NCBI GenBank assembly: GCA_934636465.1
Contig: CAKUAR010000020.1
Coordinates: forward strand, 1 to 36,544
Reading direction: 5' to 3'
DNA from: an uncultured Muribaculaceae bacterium
Lineage (GTDB): Bacteria; Bacteroidota; Bacteroidia; Bacteroidales; Muribaculaceae
Length of the DNA: 36,544 bases
Numbering within the stretch: the stretch's first letter is position 1; the number at the start of each line of letters is the position of its first letter. Both the position numbers and the translations under genes were made by a program. The notes below the pieces were generated by a model. The model worked only from the letters and a program-made list of their open reading frames with translations. It had not been told where the DNA came from and ran no database searches. Shown here piece after piece: positions 8,574 through 17,608 of this stretch.

Positions 8574-9281
8574 ATGAAACGAATAATACCCTTACTAACG
8601 GCAATCATTGCCGCCTGTAATATCAATGCCCAAACTGCTGATGTTTTTGAAAAAATCAAAAGCAACAACGACTCGGTTTTCATCATTGAAGACAAAGCTC
8701 AGCAATCATTCAGCGAATGGTCCAAAGAAAACTCAACAAAGTGGAACATGACTTTCTCCGAGCCAAAAGGATTTTTCACCACAAACAATCTTCTGATTTT
8801 TGTCTATAACAACATCGACAAGCAAAAAGCACGTCCCTGCGAAATGTATTACCCTTGCTTCACGTCTAACGACAAGGAATGTCTTATTGGCTTATCGGGG
8901 GCAAATTTCATGCACTCTATCTCAAACAAAGACATTAAAGCCAACAGCCATATCGCCGATGCCATTTATGGTGTGGTTGACACTACTATTTGCCGCAACA
9001 TCAATCCAAACGATTATGTCACCACATTTTCCCGCTCCGTTTCCAAGCGTCTTGCCAATGCAGATGCAATACGCTTGATTGACATGCCGCTAAGCCACAC
9101 TCTCGACAACAAATGGGCGGCATGCAAATACATTTGCCTTGAAAAAGCAAACAGACCTATCGCCTATATGATTGTTCTTCTCTCAAAAAAAGGAATGGCA
9201 CAAGCCGGCAAATACGTATCAGAAGCACTGAACATATACCGCTACGGCAACAATCAAAACTGGATTTGGCCAGACAAATAA
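8574..9281 (+). CDS. Exported protein of unknown family, paralogue A
   Basis: A 235-residue protein with a signal peptide (MKRIIPLLTAIIAACNINA, then QTADVF). I recognise no named domain. It is the most divergent of four related proteins in this window (others at 18577, 19335 and 21401). Shared elements are a P-K-G-F turn (about 64-67), S-x-D-x-E-C-L-x-x-L in the middle, N-A-D-A followed by a M-P-L segment, K-A-N-R-P-I-A, V-L-L-S-x-K-G and a final YG-x-x-x-x-W. It follows the C39-like lipoprotein gene by six bases and ends at a terminator shared with the convergent gene. The close linkage suggests a partner, target or inhibitor of that lipoprotein, which is inference only. Expected in the periplasm or outside the cell. 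Confidence 0.7.
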   Translation: MKRIIPLLTAIIAACNINAQTADVFEKIKSNNDSVFIIEDKAQQSFSEWSKENSTKWNMTFSEPKGFFTTNNLLIFVYNNIDKQKARPCEMYYPCFTSNDKECLIGLSGANFMHSISNKDIKANSHIADAIYGVVDTTICRNINPNDYVTTFSRSVSKRLANADAIRLIDMPLSHTLDNKWAACKYICLEKANRPIAYMIVLLSKKGMAQAGKYVSEALNIYRYGNNQNWIWPDK

Positions 9282-9303
9282 TTCCTTTGGCAGACAAAAA
9301 AAA

Positions 9304-9332
9304 CAGCAGGCTTAAAAACCTGCTGCTTTTTT
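9304..9332. terminator. Bidirectional terminator between convergent genes
   Basis: CAGCAGG (9304-9310) and CCTGCTG (9319-9325) form a stem. It is followed by C and six T (9327-9332) on the plus strand, and preceded by a run of eight A on the plus strand that is a T run for the minus strand. It can end both the 7740-9281 transcript and the Bax-inhibitor gene transcript. Confidence 0.8.
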
Positions 9333-9361
9333 ATTTATTGAAAGTGATTTTTCCGTTTACA

Positions 9362-10102
9362 TCAGTTGCGGTTGTTGCCGAAGAAACGCAACAGATAGAG
9401 GAAGATGTTGATAAAGTCGAGATAAAGCAACAAAGCGCCTATCGTGGCAAGTTTACCCACATTCGACTCATCGGTCTGATAAGCCATTTCCTTGATTTTT
9501 TGCGTGTTCCAAGCAGTGAGGCCAATGAAAATTGCCACTCCGGCAAAACTTATAGCCCAGTCCATAGCAGAACTGTGCAGAAAGATGTTAACCACCGAGC
9601 ACAAAATCAGTCCTATCAACGCCATAAACAAGAATGTGCCAAATTTGGTCAAGTCTTGCTTAGTTACATAGCCAAAGATGCTCATTGCCAAAAACACTCC
9701 TGCCGTGATGCAGAATGTCAGGAAAATCGACTCTGGTGAATAAACAAAGAATATCGATGTCAGCACCACTCCATTGAGCACGCTATACAGGTAAAACAGA
9801 ATGGTGGCGGTTGACGTGCTCAAGCGGTTGATTGCGCCCGACAAAGCCATCACCAGTGCCAACTCTGCTATCATAAGCCCGAAGAACACTCCCTTGCTTG
9901 CGAAAATGGCAGTGCACAGTGCAGGGTTCGACAACAAGAATAAAGATGCAAGTGTCGTGACAACCAATGCAAGTGTCATCTTCACATACACCTTGCGCAT
10001 CACCATCGACACATATTTGCTCAACGACCGTTCTGCGGCAAACGAGCTTGCAGACTGCTGCGGCTCATTGCCCAAATTGTAATAGTTGTTGTAATTGTCC
10101 AT
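9362..10102 (-). CDS. Bax inhibitor-1 / YccA family integral membrane protein
   Basis: A 246-residue membrane protein with a polar N-terminus (about 1-35, Asn/Tyr/Ser-rich) and seven hydrophobic helices from about residue 40 to the end. Family marks include the A-L-x-G-A-I-N-R-L-S-T segment, the W-N-T-Q-K-I-K-E loop and the C-terminal L-Y-L-D-F-I-N-I-F-x-x-L-L-R-F-F-G. Bacterial relatives (YccA, YetJ, YbhL) are inner-membrane proteins; some carry a pH-gated calcium leak and YccA inhibits FtsH. Which role applies here cannot be told. It lies 65 bases downstream of argS on the same strand. No clear TAnnTTTG box was found directly before it, so read-through from argS is possible. Confidence 0.9.
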   Translation of the reverse strand: MDNYNNYYNLGNEPQQSASSFAAERSLSKYVSMVMRKVYVKMTLALVVTTLASLFLLSNPALCTAIFASKGVFFGLMIAELALVMALSGAINRLSTSTATILFYLYSVLNGVVLTSIFFVYSPESIFLTFCITAGVFLAMSIFGYVTKQDLTKFGTFLFMALIGLILCSVVNIFLHSSAMDWAISFAGVAIFIGLTAWNTQKIKEMAYQTDESNVGKLATIGALLLYLDFINIFLYLLRFFGNNRN

Positions 10103-10167
10103 ATTCGATAAAATTTTTAGAATTACTTACACTTATCTCTATGCAATAAGCATGCCAATTTGCCAAA

Positions 10168-11955
10168 TCACATTCTTTCGGGCACCTCAATGCCAAGCAG
10201 TGCAAATCCGCGGCGAATTATGTTGCCTACCGTGGCCGACAGCGTGATGCGGAACGCTCTCTTGGCCGCGTCTTCCTCGCGCAAAATGCTGTAGTCGTGA
10301 TAGAACTGATTATACTCCTTGGCCAGCTCATACACATAGTTGGCTATGAGCGCAGGGCTATATGAGTTGCCGGCGTCTCTCACGCTCGATGCGAAATCGG
10401 TGATTTTCTGAATAAGCGCGATTTCTTTCTCGTTTGGCTCTACAGCGTCTATGTTTGCCGCATTGTCTTGCTCGCTGGCCTTGCGGAGCAGTGACTGAAT
10501 ACGCGCGTATGTGTATTGAATAAACGGACCTGTGTTGCCGTTGAAGTCAATTGACTCTTGCGGATTAAACAGCATGTTTTTGCGCGGGTCAACCTTGAGA
10601 ATGAAATATTTCAATGCGCCAAGACCCACAATGCGCAGCACATTGTCTTTCTCGTCGTCGGGCACACCCACCAGGCGGCCAGGATCATTGCTCATCTTGC
10701 GCGCAGTGTCAATCATTTCGTCCATCAAGTCGTCGGCATCTACCACAGTGCCCTCGCGCGACTTCATTTTTCCGTTTGGCAGTTCCACCATTCCATAAGA
10801 GAAGTGAATCAAGTCCTTGCCCCACTTGAAGCCCAGCCGGTCGAGCAAAATCGACAGCACCTGGAAGTGGTAGTTCTGCTCATTGCCCACCACATATATC
10901 ATCTTGTCGATGGGATAGTCGGCAAAACGCAGCTCTGCCGTGCCTATGTCTTGGGTCATATACACCGACGTGCCGTCGCTGCGCAGCAGCAGCTTCTGGT
11001 CAAGGCCGTCGCCGGTCAGATCGGCCCACACCGAGCCGTCTTCTTTCTTGTAGAACAAGCCTTTTTCCAGACCCTCAAGCACCTTTTTCTTTCCCTCGAG
11101 ATAAGTGTTGCTCTCATAATAAATCTTGTCGAAGCTCACACCCAGACGCTTATAGGTCTCATCAAATCCGGCATACACCCACGAGTTCATCTTCTTCCAC
11201 AATGCTCTCACTTCCGGGTCGCCGTCTTCCCATTTTTTAAGCATGGCGCGAGCCTCGGCCATGAGTGGCGAAGCCTTTTCGGCTTCTTCCTCGGTCATGT
11301 GCTTTTCCTCCACCAGTTGCTTGATTTCGGCTTTGTAGTGCTTGTCAAAAGCCACATAGAAGTCGCCTATCAGGTGGTCACCCTTCTTGCCAGAAGATTC
11401 TGGAGTCACGCCGTTGCCCCACTTGAGCCAAGCCAGCATCGACTTACAGATGTGAATACCGCGGTCGTTCACTATATTGGTCTTAATCACCTTGTTGCCG
11501 TTAGCTTCCATGATGTTTGCCAAGCTAAAGCCAAGCAAATTGTTGCGCACATGGCCCAAGTGCAGTGGTTTGTTGGTGTTTGGCGACGAGTATTCTATCA
11601 TCACCAGCGGACTGTCGGCAGTCACTGGCTTGAAGCCGAAATTCTTGTCGTCACTCACTTTTTCGAGCACCTTGGTCCAGAACGATTTTTCAATAGTGAT
11701 GTTCAAGAAACCCTTTATCACATTGAATTTTGCCACTGCGTCGCAGTGCTCTGCCAAATAGTTGCCTATTTCTGTTCCTGTTGCTTCTGGTGCTTTGTGT
11801 GCAGCCTTGACAAACGGGAAAACCACTATTGTCAAGTTGCCTTCAAACTCTTTTTTTGTGGTTTGCGGAGTGATTTTCTCTGCTGGAAAATCAAGTCCGT
11901 AGAGAGCTTTCACGGCTTCTGCCGTGGCTTGGGCTATAATGTTTTCAACCAACAT
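10168..11955 (-). CDS. argS: Arginyl-tRNA synthetase
   Basis: A 595-residue class I aminoacyl-tRNA synthetase that charges tRNA-Arg. The N-terminal Arg-S additional domain (about 1-95) is followed by the catalytic domain with SSPNTNKPLHLGH (HIGH-type motif at 132-135) and the KMSKS counterpart KMKSREG (396-402). The C-terminal anticodon-binding helical domain (about 460-595) ends in the conserved FALLGIEVPERM. The frame is open upstream to 12024, but that extension is before the predicted transcription start; ATG at 11953-11955 gives the normal N-terminus (MLVENIIAQA). It has its own promoter at 11992-12024. Length is within the family range. Confidence 0.97.
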   Translation of the reverse strand: MLVENIIAQATAEAVKALYGLDFPAEKITPQTTKKEFEGNLTIVVFPFVKAAHKAPEATGTEIGNYLAEHCDAVAKFNVIKGFLNITIEKSFWTKVLEKVSDDKNFGFKPVTADSPLVMIEYSSPNTNKPLHLGHVRNNLLGFSLANIMEANGNKVIKTNIVNDRGIHICKSMLAWLKWGNGVTPESSGKKGDHLIGDFYVAFDKHYKAEIKQLVEEKHMTEEEAEKASPLMAEARAMLKKWEDGDPEVRALWKKMNSWVYAGFDETYKRLGVSFDKIYYESNTYLEGKKKVLEGLEKGLFYKKEDGSVWADLTGDGLDQKLLLRSDGTSVYMTQDIGTAELRFADYPIDKMIYVVGNEQNYHFQVLSILLDRLGFKWGKDLIHFSYGMVELPNGKMKSREGTVVDADDLMDEMIDTARKMSNDPGRLVGVPDDEKDNVLRIVGLGALKYFILKVDPRKNMLFNPQESIDFNGNTGPFIQYTYARIQSLLRKASEQDNAANIDAVEPNEKEIALIQKITDFASSVRDAGNSYSPALIANYVYELAKEYNQFYHDYSILREEDAAKRAFRITLSATVGNIIRRGFALLGIEVPERM

Positions 11956-11991
11956 TTTTCTTTCCGTTTTTTTATGTTTTAATATTTTTTG

Positions 11992-12024
11992 CAAAGATAA
12001 TGCAAATCGAACGCAGAATATCAA
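11992..12024 (-). promoter_or_regulatory. Promoter for argS
   Basis: Read on the minus strand: TTG (12024-12022), 22 bases, then a perfect TATCTTTG (11999-11992). Predicted transcription start is near 11985, about 30 bases before the argS ATG. Confidence 0.6.
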
Positions 12025-12063
12025 GCTTGCTTGAATATTCTCCCCTAAAAATGGCGTGCAACC

Positions 12064-15000
12064 TCACTGCACTTCCTGTATTTTTCCGAGCGACACATAC
12101 CATACATAGCCTTTCACGGCAGTTTCTCCTGCCATTCGCCACATGTTCATGTAGCCTTTCACTTGGTCGGCATAAACGGCCATTTCCTTAGCCCCCATGT
12201 CGCGGCCAAATTTATAATCCACAATCACCACTGAGCCGTCAGGGCGGCGCACCACACGGTCGGGTCGGCCGCACTCACGCTCGCCATGATTGTCAAATGC
12301 TATGTTACGCTCGTTATACACCGCCAGGTTGTCGGCAGCAAACCACTCCCCAGGCAGTCCGCTGCTCAAGTCTTGGTGGAGTTGGTTGCCCCAGTCGGCG
12401 GCCTCGTTTTCAGTCAAGAAACCCTTGCTCTTGCCGAAAGCCAGAGCATAGTCAATGTCGGCAGCGCTGTGCATGCGTGCAAACACCATGTGCATGCGTG
12501 TGCCCATAGTCTGTGCAGCGCTACTTTCAGGCAGCCGCACCTTAATCGACGACGCTTCTGCGCCTCGCACGCCATAGGCAGGCATCTCCACGCCAGTAGC
12601 TCCGGTGTCCTCACCATTTGAGCCACTGCATTTTGGCTCCGCCGAGCCTATTTCATAGCAAGTACCGCCAGCATCGCTGCTGAATTTCAAGCCCTGCGCC
12701 TCAATTCTGGCTTTGAAGCCGGCATCGTCAAGCGATGCTTTGAGCAGTGTGCAGATGTCGGCAAAAGCACCAGACGCGTTGCGCCCTGGCTTTTGGGCGA
12801 AAATGTGCAGCTCCTGTCTTGGGCGCGTAAACGCCACATAAGTTTTGTTTAGCTTGTCAATCACGTCTTCGCTCAACTGGCGACTATAATATTCTGCAAA
12901 CTTGGGTTCGCCTTTGAGCAGCGATTGTGCCACTGGCAGCAGAGGCGGAATTATTTCATTTATATCATTCAGCTTTTCGGTGTCGTCGGCTGTCTGTTGC
13001 CCATCTTCAAAGTAAGGCAGCAGCACGCTTTTTTCCACCCACATGTCGCCCATCTTCACCATGGGCCAGCTGGCAAACGGCAATATCACGCACGGAGCCT
13101 CAAGCCCCTTTGACTTGTGTATGGTCATCACCTGCACTGCATCATCGTCGGCAGCCGAGCTCACGCTGAGTGCGTCTTTCTTCTGGTCCCAGTATTGCAG
13201 GAACTCTCTCACGGTTCCGCCATTGCGCTGACCGCAGAAATCAACCACAAAGTCTTGAAACGCCATGATAAACATGGTTTCCTGGTTGCCTGGCGCGCCG
13301 CACAAAAATTCGGCTATTATGCGGTCCACTATGTTGACCATAGTGCCCAGCTCATTGCTGTCGTCGGGCAAAAAGCTCTTTATCTGGTCAACAAACTCAT
13401 TTGCACTTTCGTCTTTGTCGGCCGGCTCTTTGGCGAAGCAGTCGGCAAGCAGGTTGCCGAAATCAGCGTCTGGAGCATTATTGCCACTGGCAAGCTCACT
13501 CTCAAACCGGCGCAGCACACGATATTGGCGCATTTCGCGCTGGTGCTTGCGCAGCAGGCTACCGAGCGCGGTGTCGTCGGTGGCATCTACCTGCTCATAG
13601 AGTGCCGAGTCAATGTATCTTAGCACACTCACTATCAGCCTGACCGATGGCGAGTTTTTAAGCAGTAAAGCCTCGCCCGACTTTATGGGCAGAGCCTTGT
13701 CGCCGGCACTCTCATTATAGGTCAAAATTCGCTCCACCACCGCCACACCGTCGCGGTTAGTGTCAACAAGAATCAATATGTCGCCCGGAGTGAATCCTCG
13801 CTCCATTATGCCATGTATGTATTCCGGCAGCATGTCAAGCACACTCTCGTTCTTGTCAGCCGGAATGTTCACCCTCACATAGCCTGGCACGGCGTCCTTA
13901 ACCGTGCGCTGCTCCACGTTGCCGTATGTCTGCCTCACGTTCTTTTCCACGCCGGCAGTAGTTGCGTCGGGCTTGAGAAAAAGCGTTTTCGCGAGCATGT
14001 CGGGGGCAAACAGCGCGTTGTTAAACTGTACTATGGCCGGATAGCTGCGATAGTTGGTGTCGAGCGCCACCTCATTGTAGCTGTGTGAGAAGTCAATGTT
14101 CAGCTGCGACTGCAACAGCTCTGGCTTGGAGTTGCGGAAGCGGTAGATGCACTGCTTCTCGTCGCCTATTATTAAGCTGTTTTCACCCTCGTCGCCGGCG
14201 GCCGAGTTCTCAAGCAGAGGCTTGAAGTTGTCATACTGCATTTGGCTCGTGTCTTGAAACTCGTCAATCATGAAATTGTTGAGCCATGTGCCAAACCGCT
14301 CATACACAAACGGCACTCCGCCTTTCAGCGTCTGTGCTATGAGTTCATTTGTGTCGCTTATCAAGATGGTGTTGCTGTCCTCGCGATATTGCGTGAGTTG
14401 CTTGTCGATTTCGCCCAACAGACCAAACAATTCCGCAGTGTGTACAAACCCCGACAGAGCCGCCCACTTGCTGCCTGCAGTGGAAATCTGCGTGGCTGCA
14501 TCGCTCAGTTTGTCATACACCTCTGGGCAGTCCTTGTCGAGCCTTGTAAAATCGGTCTTTTTAATAGAGCTCCTGATTTTTTTTGGTGTGAGGTCCTCTG
14601 GCTTTTTGCCAAGATCGTTTTCAATGCTTTTCAAGCCGTTGATTTTATCAACCGCCCAGCCCAGCCTCAACTCCGTTATATTGTTTTCTTTCACAAGGCC
14701 TTTAAACTGGGCCAAGTTGTCATCAAACAGCTTTACTTGAGCCTTCTTCTTGGCATCAAGAAACTGAATAAAGCGTTTTATCCTCGACAAACAGCCGTTG
14801 CTGCCGCCTTTCAGCCCGAAGTCCGCCAAATATGCCTTTATTTCGTCGTGGTGACGGCGAAACACCTCGTTGTTGATGTTATAGGCAAAATTTTTCAGCG
14901 TTCCTTTACCAGAAAACAAATCCCAGTCAAGCTTGCTTTTCAAGCGACTGTTGACCAGGCTTTTTGCCCATTCATTTATGTTTTTGTCAACGTATGGCGT

Positions 15001-15564
15001 TCCCAGATTGAGCAAAAACGAGTGTACCGCCACATCTATGGCATAGCGGTCGTCGAGCTGCAAGTCATAGCCGGCGTCACGGTCAAGCTCGCGCGCAAAC
15101 GAGCGCAGCACGTTCTGAAAAAACGAGTCGATGGTGCTTACGTTAAACGATGAGTAGTTAAACAATATGGCGCGCAATGCCACGCCTGCCAAGTCCACCA
15201 CCTTGTCTATCACGCCGTCGCTGCTGCCGTCGGCGTCAACAAACTCGCTCTTGAAGTCATCGTAATATGAGCTTTTCACCTTGCCACGCAGCTTCAGGTC
15301 ATTTTGCACACTCAAGGCGTAAAGCTCATTGACAATGCGCCTTTTCATTTCGGCCGTGGCCTTATTGGTGAACGTGATTGCCAAAATGTGCCTGAAGTAT
15401 TCTTCTCCGGGTTTCCGTAGCTTGTAGCGACACTTGCCGTCGGCACATTTCACCACCTTGCCGAGCACATTCTGAATATATGTTTTTGCAAGCTGATAGG
15501 TTTTTCCCGAACCGGCCGAAGCCTTTATCACCTGCAATTTTTCGTTTGAAATCTCAAGTCCCAT
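12064..15564 (-). CDS. AddA/RecB-like UvrD-family helicase with C-terminal PD-(D/E)XK nuclease
   Basis: A 1166-residue superfamily 1A helicase-nuclease. Helicase motifs: I ASAGSGKT (15-22), Ia TFTNKA (64-69), STIDSFF (143-149), II DEFQDTS (434-440), III GDEKQCIYRFR (467-477), IV LDTNYRS (501-507), then TIHKSKGLE and VAFTRPRQEL (motifs V and VI). The C-terminus has a RecB-type nuclease: a His in GTRMHMVFA, then GRPD (Asp1102) and VDYK (Asp1116, Lys1118). Such proteins process double-strand DNA ends for RecA-dependent repair, normally with an AddB-type partner. No partner gene is adjacent: argS follows on one side and the SUI1-like gene precedes on the other. The gap to the SUI1-like gene is 57 bases, so they are probably co-transcribed. 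Subtype (AddA versus RecB) is inferred. Confidence 0.88.
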   Translation of the reverse strand: MGLEISNEKLQVIKASAGSGKTYQLAKTYIQNVLGKVVKCADGKCRYKLRKPGEEYFRHILAITFTNKATAEMKRRIVNELYALSVQNDLKLRGKVKSSYYDDFKSEFVDADGSSDGVIDKVVDLAGVALRAILFNYSSFNVSTIDSFFQNVLRSFARELDRDAGYDLQLDDRYAIDVAVHSFLLNLGTPYVDKNINEWAKSLVNSRLKSKLDWDLFSGKGTLKNFAYNINNEVFRRHHDEIKAYLADFGLKGGSNGCLSRIKRFIQFLDAKKKAQVKLFDDNLAQFKGLVKENNITELRLGWAVDKINGLKSIENDLGKKPEDLTPKKIRSSIKKTDFTRLDKDCPEVYDKLSDAATQISTAGSKWAALSGFVHTAELFGLLGEIDKQLTQYREDSNTILISDTNELIAQTLKGGVPFVYERFGTWLNNFMIDEFQDTSQMQYDNFKPLLENSAAGDEGENSLIIGDEKQCIYRFRNSKPELLQSQLNIDFSHSYNEVALDTNYRSYPAIVQFNNALFAPDMLAKTLFLKPDATTAGVEKNVRQTYGNVEQRTVKDAVPGYVRVNIPADKNESVLDMLPEYIHGIMERGFTPGDILILVDTNRDGVAVVERILTYNESAGDKALPIKSGEALLLKNSPSVRLIVSVLRYIDSALYEQVDATDDTALGSLLRKHQREMRQYRVLRRFESELASGNNAPDADFGNLLADCFAKEPADKDESANEFVDQIKSFLPDDSNELGTMVNIVDRIIAEFLCGAPGNQETMFIMAFQDFVVDFCGQRNGGTVREFLQYWDQKKDALSVSSAADDDAVQVMTIHKSKGLEAPCVILPFASWPMVKMGDMWVEKSVLLPYFEDGQQTADDTEKLNDINEIIPPLLPVAQSLLKGEPKFAEYYSRQLSEDVIDKLNKTYVAFTRPRQELHIFAQKPGRNASGAFADICTLLKASLDDAGFKARIEAQGLKFSSDAGGTCYEIGSAEPKCSGSNGEDTGATGVEMPAYGVRGAEASSIKVRLPESSAAQTMGTRMHMVFARMHSAADIDYALAFGKSKGFLTENEAADWGNQLHQDLSSGLPGEWFAADNLAVYNERNIAFDNHGERECGRPDRVVRRPDGSVVIVDYKFGRDMGAKEMAVYADQVKGYMNMWRMAGETAVKGYVWYVSLGKIQEVQ

Positions 15565-15621
15565 GGCATCTATAATTATACTTTTGTTTTTTGTATAAAG
15601 TCAGCTCTCCCTGCGCGTGAG

Positions 15622-15978
15622 TCAAATCACACGAGCCTTAAATCCCTTGTCTTTCATCAGCCCAAGCAATTTTTGCCTGAAGTCGCCCTGAATCAAGATT
15701 TCGCCGCCACGCGCCGAGCCGCCCACACCGCAGTGCTGCTTGAGTTCGCGCGCAAGCTCCTTTAGAGCATCTTCGTCGCATATGAAACCCGACAGTAGCG
15801 TCACTTTCTTGCCGTTGCGGTTGCGTTTGTCAAGCATTATGTCCACCATGCCCTTGCCTTGCTGCTGCAAGGCGTCGCCGGCAGGTTGCGTGGCCTCGGT
15901 GTCGTTCTCGGCATTGGCGGTTGGCACCTCCACATTGAAGGCAGCCCCAAGTTTTGCTTTCCAGTCTTCTGTGTTCAT
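15622..15978 (-). CDS. SUI1/YciH-like translation initiation factor
   Basis: A 118-residue protein with the eIF1/SUI1 fold: a polar N-terminal extension (about 1-45), then LDKRNRNGKKVTLLSGF, the loop CGVGGSARGGEI and the final LIQGDFRQKLLGLMKDKGF. Bacterial YciH relatives bind the small ribosomal subunit and discriminate against poor initiation complexes, at least in Escherichia coli under stress. Here it heads a transcript from its own promoter and is followed after 57 bases by the AddA-like gene. The two have no obvious functional link. ATG at 15978 is 26 bases after the predicted transcription start. Confidence 0.9.
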   Translation of the reverse strand: MNTEDWKAKLGAAFNVEVPTANAENDTEATQPAGDALQQQGKGMVDIMLDKRNRNGKKVTLLSGFICDEDALKELARELKQHCGVGGSARGGEILIQGDFRQKLLGLMKDKGFKARVI

Positions 15979-16010
15979 AATAACAAAAATGCAGTTTTAG
16001 TCAGTTAACC

Positions 16011-16041
16011 CAAAGTTAATGCTTTTCGGCATTTCTTGCAA
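16011..16041 (-). promoter_or_regulatory. Promoter for the SUI1-like gene
   Basis: Minus strand: TTG (16041-16039), 20 bases, then a perfect TAACTTTG (16018-16011). The start of transcription would be about 16004. Confidence 0.6.
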
Positions 16042-16042
16042 T

Positions 16043-16091
16043 TATGCCACGCTTTTGTGCCACCGCCAGCCACACCGGCAACCGTGGCATA
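16043..16091. repeat. Inverted repeat between the SUI1-like gene and the small membrane protein gene
   Basis: TATGCCACG (16043-16051) and CGTGGCATA (16083-16091) pair perfectly around a 31-base loop that contains a smaller imperfect inverted repeat. It lies downstream of the minus-strand gene 16135-16479. There is no T run on either strand, so it may be a processed or Rho-type 3' end rather than a standard terminator. Confidence 0.5.
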
Positions 16092-16134
16092 AAACCTGCC
16101 GGCACGCCACCAGAAGGCAAAATTGTGCGCTCTC

Positions 16135-16479
16135 TTATTTCTTGAAAATCAAATTCAGCACCCAGCTCACCACACCAAGCACCACGCTATAGAGCATGGC
16201 CGACCAGAAGCCGTCGATATGAAAAGCAGGCACAATCCATGCACACAGCAAAATCATCAAGCCGTTAATCACAAACGAAAACAACCCTATGGTGAGTATG
16301 GTCACAGGCAAGGCGAGCAACTTCACTATTGGCTTCACAAAGGTATTGATAAAACCCAAAACCAGGGCTATCACCACAGCCCACCACCATGGAGTGATTG
16401 ACACTCCAGGCAGTATATATACCGTTATTCCCACGGCCAATGCAGATATAATCAGTGTTGAAAACATAGTTTGTAACAT
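16135..16479 (-). CDS. Small membrane protein, phage-holin-4_2 (DUF360) family
   Basis: A 114-residue very hydrophobic protein with four membrane segments (roughly 5-24, 30-48, 54-82 and 92-112). The conserved L-G-x-x-N-x-x-V-K-P-I-V-K-L-L-x-L-P-V-T-I-L-T-x-G-L pattern between helices two and three, plus V-N-x-L-M-I in helix three, is typical of the pfam Phage_holin_4_2 family. Despite the name, these are widespread chromosomal inner-membrane proteins of unknown function and no phage genes are nearby. It starts divergently from the YitT-type gene at 16593. ATG 16479 is used; a second Met five residues in is possible. Confidence 0.85.
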   Translation of the reverse strand: MLQTMFSTLIISALAVGITVYILPGVSITPWWWAVVIALVLGFINTFVKPIVKLLALPVTILTIGLFSFVINGLMILLCAWIVPAFHIDGFWSAMLYSVVLGVVSWVLNLIFKK

Positions 16480-16592
16480 TAAATTCCTGTCATTAGACTA
16501 AAAAATCTCCGCTTAGTTTAAAAAATTTGTTGCGCCCACCGACATTTATCGCCATATTTATGTAAATTCGCACAAGAAAAATTCAACGCACA

Positions 16593-17543
16593 ATGAACCA
16601 CAGTTCTCGCTATTTGCTCAAACAGGCAAGAGACTATTTCATGATAGTTTTGGGTCTCAGCGTCTTTTCTTTCGGATTCACAGCTTTCGTTTTGCCGCAA
16701 AAAGTAGTGACTGGTGGCATTGTTGGCGTTGCCTCGCTGCTCTACTATGCCTTTGGGTGGAACGTGGCAGTGTCAAACCTTGTCATCAACGCCTTGCTGC
16801 TGCTCATAGCATTTAAGAGCGTTGGCATGCAGTTTGCCATGCGCACCGTGTTTGGCGCCACGGCGGTGAGCTTACTCTTAGGCGTTATGCAGCCCCTGTT
16901 TCCACACACGCTCGTTGACCAGCAGCCGTTCATGAATATGGTGATTGGCGCAGTGCTGTGTGGCGTGGGCATAGGCACCACCTATGCACATGGCGGAAGC
17001 TCTGCCGGCTCCGACACCATTGCGGCAGTTGTCACAAAATACAGCAACGTGTCATTTGGCCGCATCATGGTCTATTGCGACCTCACCATAGTGTCGTGCT
17101 CCTACATCGTGTTTCACAGCATCGACAAAATCGTGTATGGCATCATATTTCTCATCACCTATTCGTTTATCGCCGACCGCGTAATCAACAACAGCCGCCA
17201 AGCCGTGCAATTCCTCATCTTCTCCGAGAAATGGGAAGACATAGCCAACGCCATCAACAACGTGGCCAAGCGTGGCTGCACACTGCTGCACGGCACCGGG
17301 TGGTACACCAAGCACGACGTGAAGATGCTCCTTGTGCTGTGCCGCCAGTTTGAGAGCGACCGTATTTTCCAAATCATCAAGTCAATCGACAAATCCGCGC
17401 TCATATCGCAAACATACGTGCGTGGCATCTACGGCCTTGGGTTCGACGAGCTAAAAGTCAACTTGCACAAGTTCACGCCAGAAATACCCGACGAAACCAC
17501 GCCAATAAACAAAACTGGCGATGAGCCGCAAAACCAGCAATAA
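16593..17543 (+). CDS. YitT family membrane protein (DUF161 + DUF2179)
   Basis: A 316-residue inner-membrane protein. The N-terminal part (about 15-200) has five to six hydrophobic helices with family marks: S-F-G-F-T-A-F-V-L-P-Q-K-V-V-T-G-G at the start and G-G-S-S-A-G-S-D-T-I-A in the fourth helix. The soluble C-terminal DUF2179 domain (about 205-290) includes RGCTLLHGTGWYTK and the final VRGIYGLGF. The family resembles small-molecule transporters; substrates are not known with certainty. It is divergent from the small membrane gene at 16135. The lipoprotein gene at 17609 follows after 65 bases and may share the transcript. A weak promoter-like TTG/TATTTATG pair lies at 16530-16562. Confidence 0.9.
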   Translation: MNHSSRYLLKQARDYFMIVLGLSVFSFGFTAFVLPQKVVTGGIVGVASLLYYAFGWNVAVSNLVINALLLLIAFKSVGMQFAMRTVFGATAVSLLLGVMQPLFPHTLVDQQPFMNMVIGAVLCGVGIGTTYAHGGSSAGSDTIAAVVTKYSNVSFGRIMVYCDLTIVSCSYIVFHSIDKIVYGIIFLITYSFIADRVINNSRQAVQFLIFSEKWEDIANAINNVAKRGCTLLHGTGWYTKHDVKMLLVLCRQFESDRIFQIIKSIDKSALISQTYVRGIYGLGFDELKVNLHKFTPEIPDETTPINKTGDEPQNQQ

Positions 17544-17608
17544 CTCACCACACCAAAGTCTCATGCCACTCTACGGCACAGACTCACGCTAAAAAACTGA
17601 ACAACAAG

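Noticed and set aside
10558..11982. A 474-codon open frame on the plus strand opposite argS
   Set aside because: It mirrors argS exactly, is rich in His, Val and Leu as expected from the complement of a biased coding strand, and has no domain or promoter.
16135..16479. A prophage holin, because the family is named Phage_holin_4_2
   Set aside because: No endolysin, structural or integrase genes nearby; the family is mostly chromosomal and its name is historical.
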